DNA of 64,000 nucleotides, taken from positions 90,907,121-90,971,120 of the forward strand of contig CM059187.1 in assembly GCA_030323885.1 (NCBI GenBank), given 5' to 3'. The stretch comes from Branchipolynoe longqiensis (lineage: Eukaryota > Annelida > Polychaeta > Phyllodocida > Polynoidae). This document shows positions 33,128-44,494 of the stretch, in pieces (the first letter of the stretch is position 1; each line of letters opens with the position of its first letter). The notes below the pieces were generated by a model. That model made no database searches and was not told where the DNA came from. It saw only the letters and a program-made list of their open reading frames with translations. The position numbers and the translations under genes are program-made.

Positions 33128-33293
33128 CAAGTTGGAAATATTGCGCATAGAGTAGATATCGAATCCATTCTTCTTTCCATTCCGCAGCTAACGTGCTAAC
33201 CATTCTAGGATCCCTGATGCATTCACGTTATTCATCCGCACCTGTCTATGTGGTTCCTTGCTCAAGAGGTCATTGCACTCATCTAACTGGTAG
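33128..33293 (-). mobile_element. SINE-N, reverse, diverged
   Basis: ggaaatattgcgcatagag, tatcgaatcc, gtgctaaccattctaggatc and gtctatgtggttccttgctc follow the reversed SINE-N order. Confidence 0.65.
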
Positions 33294-33394
33294 TCTTAGA
33301 AGATGTATGTCCATAAGTCATGTAATGCCTACAATTACACACAGACAATGCACCTACAAGTAGAGTGTAGGTGTATAGCTTGTATAGGATCCTG

Positions 33395-33465
33395 GTCATG
33401 GCAGATGGAAATGGGAAATATTGCACCGAGAGCAGGATTTGAATCCACACTTCGTGCATTTCTCA
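33395..33465 (-). mobile_element. SINE-N 3' fragment
   Basis: gaaatgggaaatattgcacc and gatttgaatccacac are reversed 3' and B-box words. Confidence 0.55.
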
Positions 33466-33467
33466 CC

Positions 33468-33778
33468 AGACGGGATGGACGAATGAGTTGAGCATCTATT
33501 TCCCGTGTTGGTAGATCGTGGGGTTCGAACCCTGGTCGAGTCAAACCAATGACTTAAAAATGTATATTTGTCGCATCCTAGCCAGGCGCTCAGCATTATT
33601 AGGATATGGCAAGGAGTGGTTCGCTCAGTGTCAGGATAATGTGACTGAGTGGGATATCAGGTCATGGTGCTGGTGGTTGGGTATCCCAGTGGGGCAGCAC
33701 TATAAAGTTGCCATGAGTGCGCACTGTCACAATTCGGTACCTGCTTAGATGTTGCTAGGACGTAGAACTCCAACAACC
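33468..33778 (+). mobile_element. SINE-B2 with long tail
   Basis: The head gggatggacgaatgagttga and gggttcgaaccc are followed by a complete SINE-B body and long 3' domain. This shows the variant head can carry either tail. Confidence 0.75.
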
Positions 33779-33794
33779 ACCCATCTTGCCATTC

Positions 33795-33837
33795 GAGGAC
33801 CTAGGTTTTGAAAATGAGATTCTTTCCTGGACTGTGC
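33795..33837 (+). mobile_element. MITE-D 3' end fragment
   Basis: ttgaaaatgagat through ggactgtgcggctttaa matches the MITE-D 3' terminus. Confidence 0.5.
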
Positions 33838-33905
33838 GGCTTTAAGCTCTCTGATCAGAGGGTTGGTTGGTTCGAATCTCTGTGGGACACCAGCAACTAC
33901 TTGCC

Positions 33906-34092
33906 AGGCATATCGGGTGACAGAAAGAGAGAGATTCGTTGTCCCAAACTAAGTTAACCCTGACTGCAGTGCAGTTAGAAAGTTAAAAATTGAAAGGCGA
34001 ATTCTATCAGACTGAAGAAATCCAGATTTAGCCAGACACTTATATCCCCCTGTGTATACTGTTTAAAAAGGTCCACGAGATAAAGCAATTGC
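33906..34092 (+). repeat. Dispersed repeat X, copy 1
   Basis: gagagattcgttgtccc, gttagaaagttaaa, gaattctatca, agatttagcc, tatatccccctgtgtata and attgctgtattctag also occur in order at 48022-48227. Confidence 0.7.
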
Positions 34093-34097
34093 TGTAT

Positions 34098-34166
34098 TCT
34101 AGGGTTCGGATCCCACGATCTACCAAAACAGGAGAGGGACGCTCAACTCATTCGGTCATTCCGGCT
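34098..34166 (-). mobile_element. SINE-B2 head fragment
   Basis: cccacgatctaccaaaac and gacgctcaactcattcggtc are the reversed variant head. Confidence 0.6.
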
Positions 34167-34169
34167 GGT

Positions 34170-35270
34170 CCGCTGACCAGAGGAGACCCACTTTTTACCA
34201 TTGCGGCCATGGCACACAGGACGAGGAGGCACGGGTGGGACAACATGTCTTTATTCCGGGCAGCCCCCGGGAGCATTACATGAATGGCTTTCTGGTTTGC
34301 GGCTGTCTGCGAACTGCAAAGAATCAGTCTTATGTGGTGATTAGAGTGGGGGATGAGAATGGCATGAATGAGGTGTGACAGGTGAGCAAGGCAAGGTGAG
34401 GAGATGTCAACCAGCGGGTAGCAGTGATTCAGTAAGGTAGAATATTATATAATAAGAATTAATGGTTAATTAATTAATAACTGTTAATTAGATAAATGGT
34501 CGTGACCATTGTTTAATTATAGCAATATAATTAATTGATGATTATTGGTATTGTTTAGATTTCTTCACGGTGCGGGTGAGTGGGTAAAATTGGGTAGTGG
34601 GCAGTCCAGATGTGTGAGGCGGAGTGACCAGCGGAGGGCGTGAGCAGCCGTGTGCATGCTCTGTGGGCCCCCCCCCACACCCCACCACCTGGTGGTGGGG
34701 GGCGAGGGGGTGGGCGTCGTGCCTCGCCGCCCCACGTGCCCCGCAATGACCCCGAATGAGCACACGCTCATTCCCCACAATGTGGGGGTGACCTGGACTC
34801 TTGCTTCCAGTTATATATAACTTATGGTGAGTTATTTCCACAATAGCATGGAGCATGTAGCACCACCGTGAACACTGGTGTGGTAATGCAAGAACCTAGT
34901 CAGAGATCTACCCTACCCCCACCCCACTTCACTCCTCCAACCTCCACCCACCCACCCTTCACCCAGCCATTATTCATGCACCCATGTAATGGTTCCATGA
35001 ATAATGGCTCCATTACGACGTGGCTACTTATGTGTAGTTCACACCCCACCGCCTAGGGGTCGCACCCTGACACTGGTTCTTTACGCAGGCCCTCTGGTGG
35101 CAGTTCATGGCGTCACAAGCATGCCTGGCTTCTCCGAGATACCAGCGAAGACTAATTATTCATAATTTAGCAGCAAAAGGTCTTTGTCTGACGCCTGATT
35201 CATTGCCAGTGATGTTAAGTAGGCAAGCCGCGCACACACACAAAACATTAATATCCGACCCTCACTAATT
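34170..35270. other. Unassigned interval, partly GC-rich
   Basis: It holds a 10-bp-arm palindrome of CCCCACCACC around a single T (34680-34700), a 12-bp inverted pair ccattattcatg/catgaataatgg (34968-35007), and AT-rich DNA at 34430-34560. Minus-strand ORFs 34542-34856 (three frames) are GC-driven and lack domains. Confidence 0.4.
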
Positions 35271-35271
35271 C

Positions 35272-35606
35272 TACCGGGCGCGGTGGCCGAATCGGTAGAG
35301 CACAGGCCTCGCGTGTGGAAGATCGCGAGTTCGCGAGTTCGGTTCCCGGTCGAATCAAACCAATGACTTAAAAATTGATACTTGTCGCTTCCTAGGCTGG
35401 TGCTCGGCATTAATAGGATAGGGCAAGGACTGGTTAGCTCGGTGTCAGGATAATGTGACTGAGGGTCATGGTGCCGGTGGCCTGATTTACCAGTGGGGCA
35501 GCACTATAAAACTGCCATGAGTGCGTACTGTCAAAAGTCGGTACCCATCCTGATATGACCTTAGATGTTGCTAGGCTGTAATCCAACAAACAAACAAACA
35601 AACAAA
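35272..35606 (+). mobile_element. SINE-B, complete
   Basis: The head gggcgcggtggccgaatcgg is identical over its first part to 16570. B box gttcggttccc, standard body, tail caaacaaacaaaca. Confidence 0.88.
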
Positions 35607-35751
35607 TCACTAATTCTTTTTCGGTTGGATTCACGGCCCCTTCATGGACCCTCTCCCATGACTCCGCTGCAATATACCCTCGTTCATGTACCCTCTGTCA
35701 TGTCTCTTTAATGTCTCCTCTCGTATGTCCCCTCTCTCATGTGCGAACAGA

Positions 35752-36008
35752 CGGGATGGCCGAATGAGTTGAGTGCCCGTCTCCCGATAGTTGGGATTCG
35801 AATTGAATCCATGGGTTTGAACTCTAGTCGAGTCAAGCCAATGACTTAAAAATTGATAGTTGTTGCTTCCTAGCCAGGTGCTCGGTCTTATTTGGATAGG
35901 GCCAGGACTGGTTGGCTCAGTGTCAGGATAATGTGACAGATATCAGGTCATGGTGCTGGCAGCCTGGTTTCCCAGTGGGGTAGCACTATAACGTCGTCAT
36001 GAGTGCTT
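35752..36008 (+). mobile_element. SINE-B2, 3'-truncated
   Basis: Head agacgggatggccgaatgag; body through gtggggtagcactataacg. It ends before the gttgctagga tail. Confidence 0.7.
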
Positions 36009-36009
36009 C

Positions 36010-36600
36010 AGACCGATCAGACACATATTCTCTTTGAACTCTAAAATGTAAATCTTAATGATTGGGAATTGATCATTGATTAACTGTTGATTGATATCCT
36101 AGCAGCTTGCCATATTGACAAGTCTCTGTTAATTGATGTTCCCATGTTCCTGAATAATATTGTTCTGGCTGTTGTCTACCATTTTGCCATACTTAACTGC
36201 GTTACCGCTCGGTCGGAGACCCCTCTGTTGGAGTTGCTCCACATACATGAGTGGCTCGTGATCCGAGGTTGCTGTTCTTGTATATTAATTAAAAAAAGTT
36301 TATCCCTACCTATCTTGTCTCGCTTTATGTGTCCGTTGAAGCGTAAATGTTTTCTGCAAAACCAGAGTTTCAATCCATATTGCGCCCAACTAAATAATAA
36401 TTTTAACAAATTCATTATCACCCCTTAAAAATTAAAATAAATAAAATCCTCCCCAAGTCAGAAATGAAGGTGATTGTTAACACTCTCTTCCACATGCCAC
36501 CCACCCCACAAGCCGGTGCAGACTAACTTGCTCCAACTCGATCAACTCACACCAAACTGCAATGCTGATCCAATTCAAACTTTAACAATCCAATCAAAAC
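36010..36600. other. Unassigned interval
   Basis: ORF 36087-36428 (113 codons) has no recognisable motif, no signal of splicing and no related sequence here. It is left uncalled. Confidence 0.3.
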
Positions 36601-36609
36601 TTGCTACCG

Positions 36610-36750
36610 TACACACCGGACACCACGGACACAGAACGGACACGCCGTATGCCAACCGTATATAAACCGTACAAAGCCGTATTTCACCGGACAGTGTCCG
36701 GTTTCTGTCCGGTTCCTCAATCCGGTGAGGTCTGACTGGGGCTTTAGGGA
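36610..36750. mobile_element. G3-related end
   Basis: Dense ccgtac, ccggaca and tccggt words end in caatccggtgaggtctgact then ggggcttta, like the right end of 6232-6640. The left boundary is not clear. Confidence 0.45.
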
Positions 36751-36779
36751 TGTTATTATTACTTGTTTGCTCCTGGGGC

Positions 36780-36992
36780 ATATATTAGTTGATTGAGCAG
36801 AGGGAATTTCAATCTTCCTCATTCCACTGGTCCTTGCCTTATCCTAGTTATGCCGAGCGCCATGCTAGGTAGCGACAAGTATCAATTTATAAGTCATTGG
36901 TTTGACTCGGCCAGGATTCTAACTCGGGTGTTCGAATCCCACGGCCTACCAGAACGGCAGGCGGACGCTCAACTCATTCAGCCATCGCTTCT
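36780..36992 (-). mobile_element. SINE-B2 with short C tail
   Basis: In reverse: head gctgaatgagttgagcgtcc, B box region, short body, then gtggaatgaggaagattg and gaaattccctctgctc. Confidence 0.75.
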
Positions 36993-37161
36993 GATTCCCA
37001 GATCGAAATACAGGATAATTTGTTGCTTAGACCGCTCTTAGAAGTTAGAGCCACCTGTATCTCACCGTTGTGGTGTGGTGATAAAACAAAAAAGAGGAAA
37101 CACAGGTTTGGATTTATTTGAAATAGTGAAGGAACGTCGTCCCCCCACTTCCCACAGTAAT

Positions 37162-37729
37162 GGCCCTGTCAGACTACGACGCTTCTTGCTTCAGCGCGCA
37201 AAATATCTGCTATGCGTCGAGACACGTCCAACTTTTTGGCGGTTTGGGGGAAAAGTTTAGCGTCAGCGCAGCGCGTTATTCGCGTACGGCCAATGGGTGT
37301 TGACGCGTGAGGGAAAAAAAAAAAAAAGGTTTGCCGCGACATCTTCATATGACCTTAGATGTAGCTAGGACATAAAACAACAAAGCAACAGTTTGGCGCA
37401 AGGTGTAGGAATGACAGTCACGCGTGCGCGGCGACTGCCTAGCATTCGCATAACGTTATTCCAGCGCTGTCGACGCGCTTCTGACGTCGCCATAATATTG
37501 GCAACCGCGCATTGAAGCGCGTTGTTGGTCGTCAAGTTTTTTTTACATGCTTAAAACCTCTAGCGACCTCCTACGCTCCCCGACCTCTCCCGGCAACTTT
37601 CGACGTCCAGGATAGTGTACCGACGTGTACCGACGATCCCATAACGTCCCTCTAACGTTTCCCGACGTTTCGCCAAAAAAGGACACACATCGCCGCGCGT
37701 TGGAGAGAAACGTGGTAGTGTGACAGGCC
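37162..37729. mobile_element. TIR element G2
   Basis: ggccctgtcagactacgac at the left and the inverse of ggcctgtcacactaccacg at the right. The interior is rich in cgcg/cgacg words. A SINE-B tail fragment is embedded at 37343-37391. Confidence 0.7.
37343..37391 (+). mobile_element. SINE-B tail fragment within G2
   Basis: catatgaccttagatgtagc and taggacataaaacaac. Only the last ~50 bp of the SINE. Confidence 0.6.
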
Positions 37730-38428
37730 TATAAGGGAAGGCCGTTCCCACACGTTCCTACAGTACCCCAACGCTCACTGCCTTCCCTCTCATTTTCCCG
37801 AATCAAACCACATGGTGATTAGGCTTTGTACCGGTGGGCAACCCCATCCTGTTCTGCAACAATCAAAAAAATGTCCCTAGCACTTTTGTACCACGAGACT
37901 TCCCAGCGCTGCAGTATGCAAATATACAGCGACGGGGGGAGGGGGGGGGGGCGCAGGGGAGGGGCGCAGGGGAGGGGCAGGCACTCTCCGGAAACGTCTG
38001 GTGCTAATTAATTCTAAAAAGCTCGGGTGTTTTGTGAGATGCTTTGCTCGCTTAAAGTAGGTCTTAAATCACACAAAGGGCATTGGTGCAATTATAAGGT
38101 GCACCGCGCCCCCGTCCCGTCTGGCACAAATCTGCCTGCCCGCCAGGCTAGTTTTCTAATTACACTTGCATTGCAAATAACACCATTCCACAGGGTGAAT
38201 TTTGCATATCGTGCATAAGCTGAAACAACACGGCACAGGGGCATTAATTTACATTTGGGATGTGTCACTGTTAACTAATTAAGACTCTACAGGACAACGC
38301 ACATTATCACAACTTCGCAAAGTTTCTTCCAAGTACGATGAGAATTCAAAGCTTTTGTTTATTCGGATTTTACTGGTTTGTTATATCAAGTTCTCTGCTA
38401 TTTCAGTTCGGTTTTGAACTCAGATTTA
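37730..38428. other. Unassigned interval with G-rich tract
   Basis: 37934-37980 repeats cgcaggggagggg and could form G-quadruplexes. No gene seen. Confidence 0.35.
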
Positions 38429-38509
38429 ATCAAGTAATGGTCATCTATTTCGATATGGGCAGTGATAGGACTGTTATTCGTTGCTTCAGTCATTGAAAGC
38501 AATCCATTT

Positions 38510-38698
38510 TATTTGTTGGATTTTGCTGTCCCAGCAATATGTAAGGTCATAAGCAGATGGGTACTGACTGGTCACACTGCACACTTATGGTGACTTTATA
38601 GTGTTGTCCCACTGGGAGGCCAGGCCACCGGCAGCATGACCAAATATTCCACTCAGTAACATTAACCTGATACTAAGTTAACCAGTCCTTGCCCAAAG
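38510..38698 (-). mobile_element. SINE-B without head
   Basis: Reversed 3' domain and body from tgtcccagcaatatgtaagg to aaccagtccttgccc. Confidence 0.75.
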
Positions 38699-38756
38699 CG
38701 ACCTTACTGCTTACTATAAAAAAGGTGCTATCTGACAAAATGGTGATTTCGAGATA

Positions 38757-39055
38757 ATGTGGCGGAGTGGTTAGAGTGTCTGACTTTTTTCTAGGTCAGA
38801 CTCCTAATCTGAGGGTCGGAGGTTTCAATCCCAATGCCCCCAGCTCTGCCAATTTGGATTTCCACCGCTGTGTATAACTTACAGCGTCATCAAAGGCCGG
38901 TTGCTCTCATACCATGTCTATGTGGTGTGGGAGGTTAAAAATCCCTTGCATCGGTAAAAGTGTAGGCTCGGGCTTTCTATCGACCAGCAGTGGAATGAGG
39001 AAGACCAGTCATCTATGACTGAAATTTCCCCTGCTTAAACAACTAATGGACCAAA
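38757..39055 (+). mobile_element. SINE-A with C tail
   Basis: Head ggcggagtggttagagtgtc, a 12-bp expansion around ctgacttttttctaggtcag, loop ctcctaa and the full SINE-A body to ctttctatcgacc. It is then joined to gtggaatgaggaagacc and gaaatttcccctgctt, the tail seen on SINE-B2 copies. Confidence 0.8.
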
Positions 39056-39159
39056 AAAAGGAGCTGTGTAACTGCATGATAGCAAAGCAGATGCATCAAG
39101 TAATGGTCATCTTCTATTTCGATATGGGCAGTGATAGGACTGTTATTCGTTGCTTCAGT

Positions 39160-39646
39160 AAGAACACGGTTCTAATCCACACATCTGCCATTCCAGGACT
39201 AGCATTCTACACATTACCACTATATAGGTCACTCTGAAGCAAGCAGCCTACCCATGCCGCTGTGATGTATTATGACATTCTGCATATTTGTGCACTTATA
39301 AAACTAATGGTTTTAGTGAGTCCACGATTTCATTTGACATCAGCAGCCAATGAAATCAATTTGGTCGCCTCATGTAATCTCAACAGATGAATTAAGCAAA
39401 GAAGATTATTTCAACTTTAAAGATGAGTATAGCTGCTAAGGCTATTACAGCCACTTAAAACCGCCATTGACTTCATGTCTGCAGCATTGTTAGATCACTT
39501 GATCTATTTAGGTATTATCCAGCTTATATATATGCATTATCCATTCATATAGGGATTATCAACCGTATAGACTTATCGACGAAAATACATATAGACACAC
39601 ATACGTGTAGCTGTGTAGATGTGCAGGCTATAGACTGTTGGTTGGT
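39160..39646. other. Unassigned interval
   Basis: No gene or family recognised. Confidence 0.3.
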
Positions 39647-40056
39647 TGTTGGAGTTTTACGTCCTGGCAACATCTAATGTCACATCAGAACGGGTACTGA
39701 CTTGTGACAGTGTGCACACATGGTGACGTCACTGTTGGTTGGTTGTTGGAGTGTTACGTCCTGGCAACATCTAAGGTAATATCAGGGCAGGTATTGACTT
39801 GTGACAGTGTGCACACATGGTGATGTCATAGTGCTGCCCCATTAGGAAATCAGGCCACTGGCACCATGACCTGATATCCAACTCAGTCACATTATCTTGA
39901 CACTGAGCTAACTAGTCCTTGCCATATCCTAGTAATGCCGAGTGCCAGGCTAGGAAGTGACAAGTATCAATTTCATAAGTCATTGGTTTGACTCGACCCG
40001 GAACCGATCTCCCGCAAGTGAGGCCTGCGCTCTACCGATTCAGCCACCGCGCCCGG
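39647..40056 (-). mobile_element. SINE-B with duplicated 3' end
   Basis: A complete reversed copy (39738-40056, head inverse tctaccgattcagccaccgc). Its last ~90 bp are repeated in tandem at 39647-39737: gttggttggttgttggag through catggtgacgtca. Confidence 0.85.
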
Positions 40057-40387
40057 TGGACGTAAAGACAGACGTCGAGACAAACAGGCATTTAGCTGTA
40101 CAGGCATATAGCTGTACAGAATATAGACATATAAACGTACTGACTTATAATATACGTGTATATGTTACAGTAATGTTGTGAATCTAGGGATTTCGCTAAA
40201 TCCCTAAAGCTTTCAGGGAATTCTTGAAATCACTGATTCACTTAGGGATTTCATGAATTTCCTAAAATATCTCTAGGGATTTCGCATAATTACTTAAATA
40301 AACAGTCTTATATTACACAACTTTACAGGGCACATTTTAGGAAGATTGCGAAAGAACCTACATATTTGATCATTTTATAGTATTACT

Positions 40388-41350
40388 GGGTTACTTGGCC
40401 GCTCAGAGCCCCAGAGAATACCATAAAACTCTTCCCCTTCATATCACCTGTGATATCTCCCTTATTCAACCCTTAATCAAACCCATCAACAAACTCATAA
40501 GGAAGAAAGGTAAGACAAGTCACACAAGATTAACAGTGAAGAAGTTGTGCTTTATTGGCATCAACTCCTGTTCACCTACTAGTGACCTATCACCTTCACC
40601 CCTTACCTGTTGCCCAAACAGAGTCTTATTACCTCTCTTGTATCTAGGAGTCAGTGTCTACAGCCCATTGAACCGGAGTCCCTTGGTTGTTGCACTCAAC
40701 TCAATTTGGATATATAAATGTTGGTAGCATCAGGCAGAGTGTCTGGGGTCCTGCTCTAGAGTAGGTGTGTCTCACTCAAGAGCTAGGAGTAGAGTGATCT
40801 CTCCAGTGTGCCTGGTGGAGAAGTTTCTTGAATAATTAATTAGAATGAGACTAGTGTGGTCATGATAGGCCAAGGGGATCAGGTGACTGGACCTCCCACA
40901 GCCAGCCAATCAGACACCCCCCTACAGATTGGTCAGTGCAATGCCCTAATATGGGGAGTTGCCACCCAACCCAGCCTGCAGGGTGTGGCCTTATGGAATG
41001 TGGTATGGTTGGTGTGCTTGACCATAGGTCCGGGAGTGACAGGTAGTTGCAGACAGTTACAAATATATATATATATATTAAAAATGTCCTTTTTCTCCAA
41101 TTGCATTCTTTATGAATGCATAGGGGAACATTTCACCAAACATGAACTGTCTCTTATATAAGAACATCTCTTCATTAATCTTAGGCATCATGTATGAACA
41201 TATATTTCACATAGCTTATATCATGTCATAATGTGAGGTGGGCACCATTGCTTTTAGATTACATAACTTTGTCCCCACTCCATCACCCAAGAATAATAAT
41301 GCTCTCTGCCAATATATAATTCCGAACCGAAAATCTGTATATTTTTACAA
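40388..41350 (+). mobile_element. H element copy 2, nested in the integrase transposon
   Basis: It aligns with 13299-14316. It is bracketed by a diverged ~95-bp direct repeat (40272-40367 and 41357-41450) with gcataattactta-like, gtcttatat, acaactttac and ggaagattgc words. Two readings are possible: insertion with duplication, or insertion between existing repeats. Confidence 0.65.
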
Positions 41351-41667
41351 TTTGTCTAGATATTTTGCATACTTACTGAAATAAGTCTTATATCAGACAA
41401 CTTTACTGGAAACATTTTTGGAAGATTGCAAAATAACATACATATTATTTGCATACATATATTTTTAGGTTAACATTCATATTTGCTGATTTTATTTTTA
41501 GGTCACAGTTATTTGATTTGTATCACCCATACTTTCACACCTTCCTTTGATGTTCTCTGATGAAAGAACTTCAGTACTTCAGTATCTTTGGTAGCTTTGC
41601 AGTGCAGCCATGGGTATATAATGGGATCAGGCTTGCTATATCAATTCATTCTTGCATATCAGTCAAT

Positions 41668-43250
41668 ATGGCACAACCTAGCTTTGAAATGGTATTCAAG
41701 GAAATATTATTTGAGAAATACTCAGAGTGTAACAGCTATCTTATCCCTGAGGAGGTATACCACAAGACCATTGAAGATCTGAAAACAGTAACTGAAGTTT
41801 CCACTACCAAGTCACATCACCAGTACTACATCTTAAAAAGTAAGAAATACTTATGTGTGCTGATGTGGAGAAACTTATCAAGAAGAGAATGTCACCAGAA
41901 GACCGCCCAGTCTACTATGCCACCATAGAAGACACATATGACATAATCAGCAAAGCACACATGGCCACTGGCCATGGGGGTCATGACCGGATGCTGAAGC
42001 ACCTTGGGCAAATGCCAATATCACAATAGATGCTGTTGAATTATTCATGTCCTACTGCCTTGTGTGTCAGGAGAAGAGGAAATGTCCCAAAACTACAGGT
42101 GTTGCGAAGCCTATTCTTTCCCGCGAATTCAACTCTCGAAGTCAAGTTGATCTTGTTAATATGCAGTCATCCCCACAAGGCCAGTTCAAGTGGATCATGG
42201 TTTACCAGGGCCATCTCACAAAATTTGTCATCCTACGGTCTCTTTCTTCCAAGAGAGCTGCTGCAGTCACCTTTCAGCTGTTAGACATCTTCCTCCTCTT
42301 TGGTGCAGCAGCCATTCTGCAGAGTGACAATGGATCCGAATTCACAGCTCAAAACATCACAGAGCTCAAAGAGTTGTGGCCTCAATTCATAATGGTTCAT
42401 GGCAAGCCCAGACATCCACAAAGTCAGGGTTCTGTTGAAAGAGTAAATGGTGACATCAAAGACATGTTGATGGCTTGGATGAGTGACAACAACACTCAGG
42501 ACTGGACAGTCGGACTCAAATTTGTTCAGCAGCAGAAGAACTGGAGTCGCCATACTGGTATCAAAAGAACCCCTTACAAAGCCATGTTTGGTGAAGATCC
42601 TAAAATTGGCTTGACATCTTCTTGTCTCCCACCTGAAATTCTTGAAAGACTTCTGAAGATGACCTTCTAGCACTTCATCAACCACAACACCCTGCCACCA
42701 CTGAGTCAGCATCTGAAGACACCAGTCAGCAACTTCCTGTTACAGATGAGCCACCACCACCACCAGCGGGCTGGTGTGCTCAGTGTAAAAGTGCATGCGA
42801 GTCTCAACTATCCCAGGCAGAAAGGATGGTCAAGCACTCCTGGGCTGACTTAAAGGTGGGTGAAGTTGGAGACAATGTTGTTGTTCCCATTCTCATGGTT
42901 GATAGAGGTAGATGTGACCCAAGAAACATCCTTGGAGTTATTGTTGATCGAGATGAATATGATATGTACTGAATTGCAGTGAAAGCTGGGATTTTAGCAC
43001 AAAGTATTCCAGAAATCAGTTTGATCTCTGTCCCCAGTGACTCGTGAATGACTCTGATGTAAACACAGAATGTACCATCACACTTCGTCAAGCTTTTAGG
43101 TCTACAGCTTCTGGCGGGCAAGGGTTCTTCCACTGTGACTACACCAAATGCAAGAAACAATGTCAGACAAACAGGTGCAAATGTTATAAAGCGAAGAGAC
43201 TTTGTAACAGCAGGTGCCATAGCAGTCTCACTTTTCAAAATAAGAATTAG
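41668..43250 (+). pseudogene. KRBA2-like DDE integrase, decayed
   Basis: It encodes a transposon integrase resembling the KRBA2/SCAND3 integrase group. The likely start is MAQPSFEMVF at 41668. Then come an H-H-C-C zinc motif (HMATGHGGHD near 41958; YCLVC near 42053), a DDE core with QVDLV, QSDNGSEF and SVERVNGD (D and E about 36 residues apart), a proline-rich linker, and a C-terminal cysteine block like a CXC domain (CKKQC, RCKCY, CNSRCHS; 43125-43225). Frameshifts near 41840, 42005, 42655 and 43000 and an in-frame TGA near 42970 break it. Confidence 0.88.
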
Positions 43251-44235
43251 TTGAGTTACTGTGTAACTGATGCTGTCTCATTGTGATTATTGTGTTCCAT
43301 AATGTGTACTTAATAATTGTGTACTATGGTTACAGCTTTGAATAATAGTGCTATGATGAATTACGTTTAAAGATTTGTAAAATTGTGCAAAATATTTATT
43401 TTGTAATGAAACGTTCATTATAATGTATGATAAAAACATGATGAAGACTGTCATCTTTTTAAACAAAATTAGAGTTTCTTTGACAGAGTTTCAAGCCTAA
43501 TTAGTAGAAATTTTATTTTCCAATATGTTAATTTCAAAGGGATGATTTTGCAATACCTATTGAATGTAGCCTTTAATCATTGTCTATAACGGATCAACTT
43601 TAAAGGTAACAATAGGTGGGAAGTACTTAGAAGCACCCTCTTTTGATTTAGTATAGGTGTGAAAGTTGTTCACACCTTGTTATTGTACCGAAGAATCATC
43701 TTTCATGCCTTTCTTTGATATCAATGATGAAAGAACCTAAAACACAGGTGAGAGGACAGTTTCTCACCTTGGACCTTCCTAGGATGTCTTATGATCATAC
43801 AGTTAACAACTGTTCCATGATTGCAATTACAATGCAGCCATCACTACATGCCTCCATGGCTTTATAACAGCAGTCTCACTTGTCAAAATAATTAGTCAAG
43901 TTACTATTTGACTGAGGATGTAATAGTAGTGTTAACATGATTTGATATCTATAATAAAAAAGCATGATGTGTTATGATTACAAATTGCACATACAGTAGT
44001 GCTTACAAATATATTGTAGTGTTATTATTTAGTGTTTTCCAATACATTGTTATTTTATACTGATACTCAGTTATGTTATACATAATGCGCATGATGAGCT
44101 ATGAATAAAGTTAATTACAAAATAACATTATGTTTTATGATTATAAGCCTTATATAGTATTAGTGCTTACGGGATACTGCTGACTGCTCATTCCATTCCC
44201 TGTGTGGATGACATGTTACTCAAGGCATAATATAC
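43251..44235. other. 3' non-coding part of the integrase transposon
   Basis: AT-rich, no ORF. Words such as tgatgaaagaac near 41559 recur near 43727, so there is some internal repetition. Confidence 0.5.
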
Positions 44236-44494
44236 CACATTCAGGGATTTCGCGAAATAACAGGAGCATCATTTCAGTAATTACGCGAAATTCCCTAAGT
44301 GAAACAGTGATTTCATGAATTCCCTGAAAGTTTTAGGGATTTCACTAAATCCCGAGTTTCACAACCTTACTGTAACATGTATATATATAATTTTACAATG
44401 TTCATGTGATGTACCTACCTGTGCTGTGGCCTGCCATGTTTCAAAGACATTGTCATTGGCATGGCTGCTTGTATATCCTCCGGTGTGACTGACA

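Larger units (their letters stand above)
38429..39159. repeat. 62-65 bp direct repeat flanking two SINE inserts
   Basis: 38429-38490 and 39095-39159 are identical except for a 3-base indel (atcaagtaatggtcatc, then cgatatgggcagtgatagga, then gttgcttcagt). Between them lie a reversed SINE-B part and a SINE-A. Confidence 0.85.
40163..44377 (+). mobile_element. KRBA2/Ginger-type integrase DNA transposon
   Basis: A 4.2-kb element. Long terminal inverted repeats of about 100 bp begin tgttacagtaa at both ends and share gggatttagtgaaatccc-like blocks and ctttcagggaattc. The hexamer tgtata flanks both sides (40157-40162 and 44378-44383). TIRs beginning TGT and an integrase fit Ginger-type transposons, whose usual duplication is 4 bp, so two of the six matching bases may be chance. 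It contains an H element (40388-41350) and a broken integrase gene (41668-43250). The copy is inactive. Confidence 0.85.

Noticed and set aside
36087..36428. 113-codon ORF as a host gene
   Set aside because: Hydrophobic and cysteine-rich segments but no family resemblance and an overlapping antisense ORF of similar quality.
42281..43238. Two minus-strand ORFs of ~144 codons
   Set aside because: They are antisense shadows of the integrase pseudogene.
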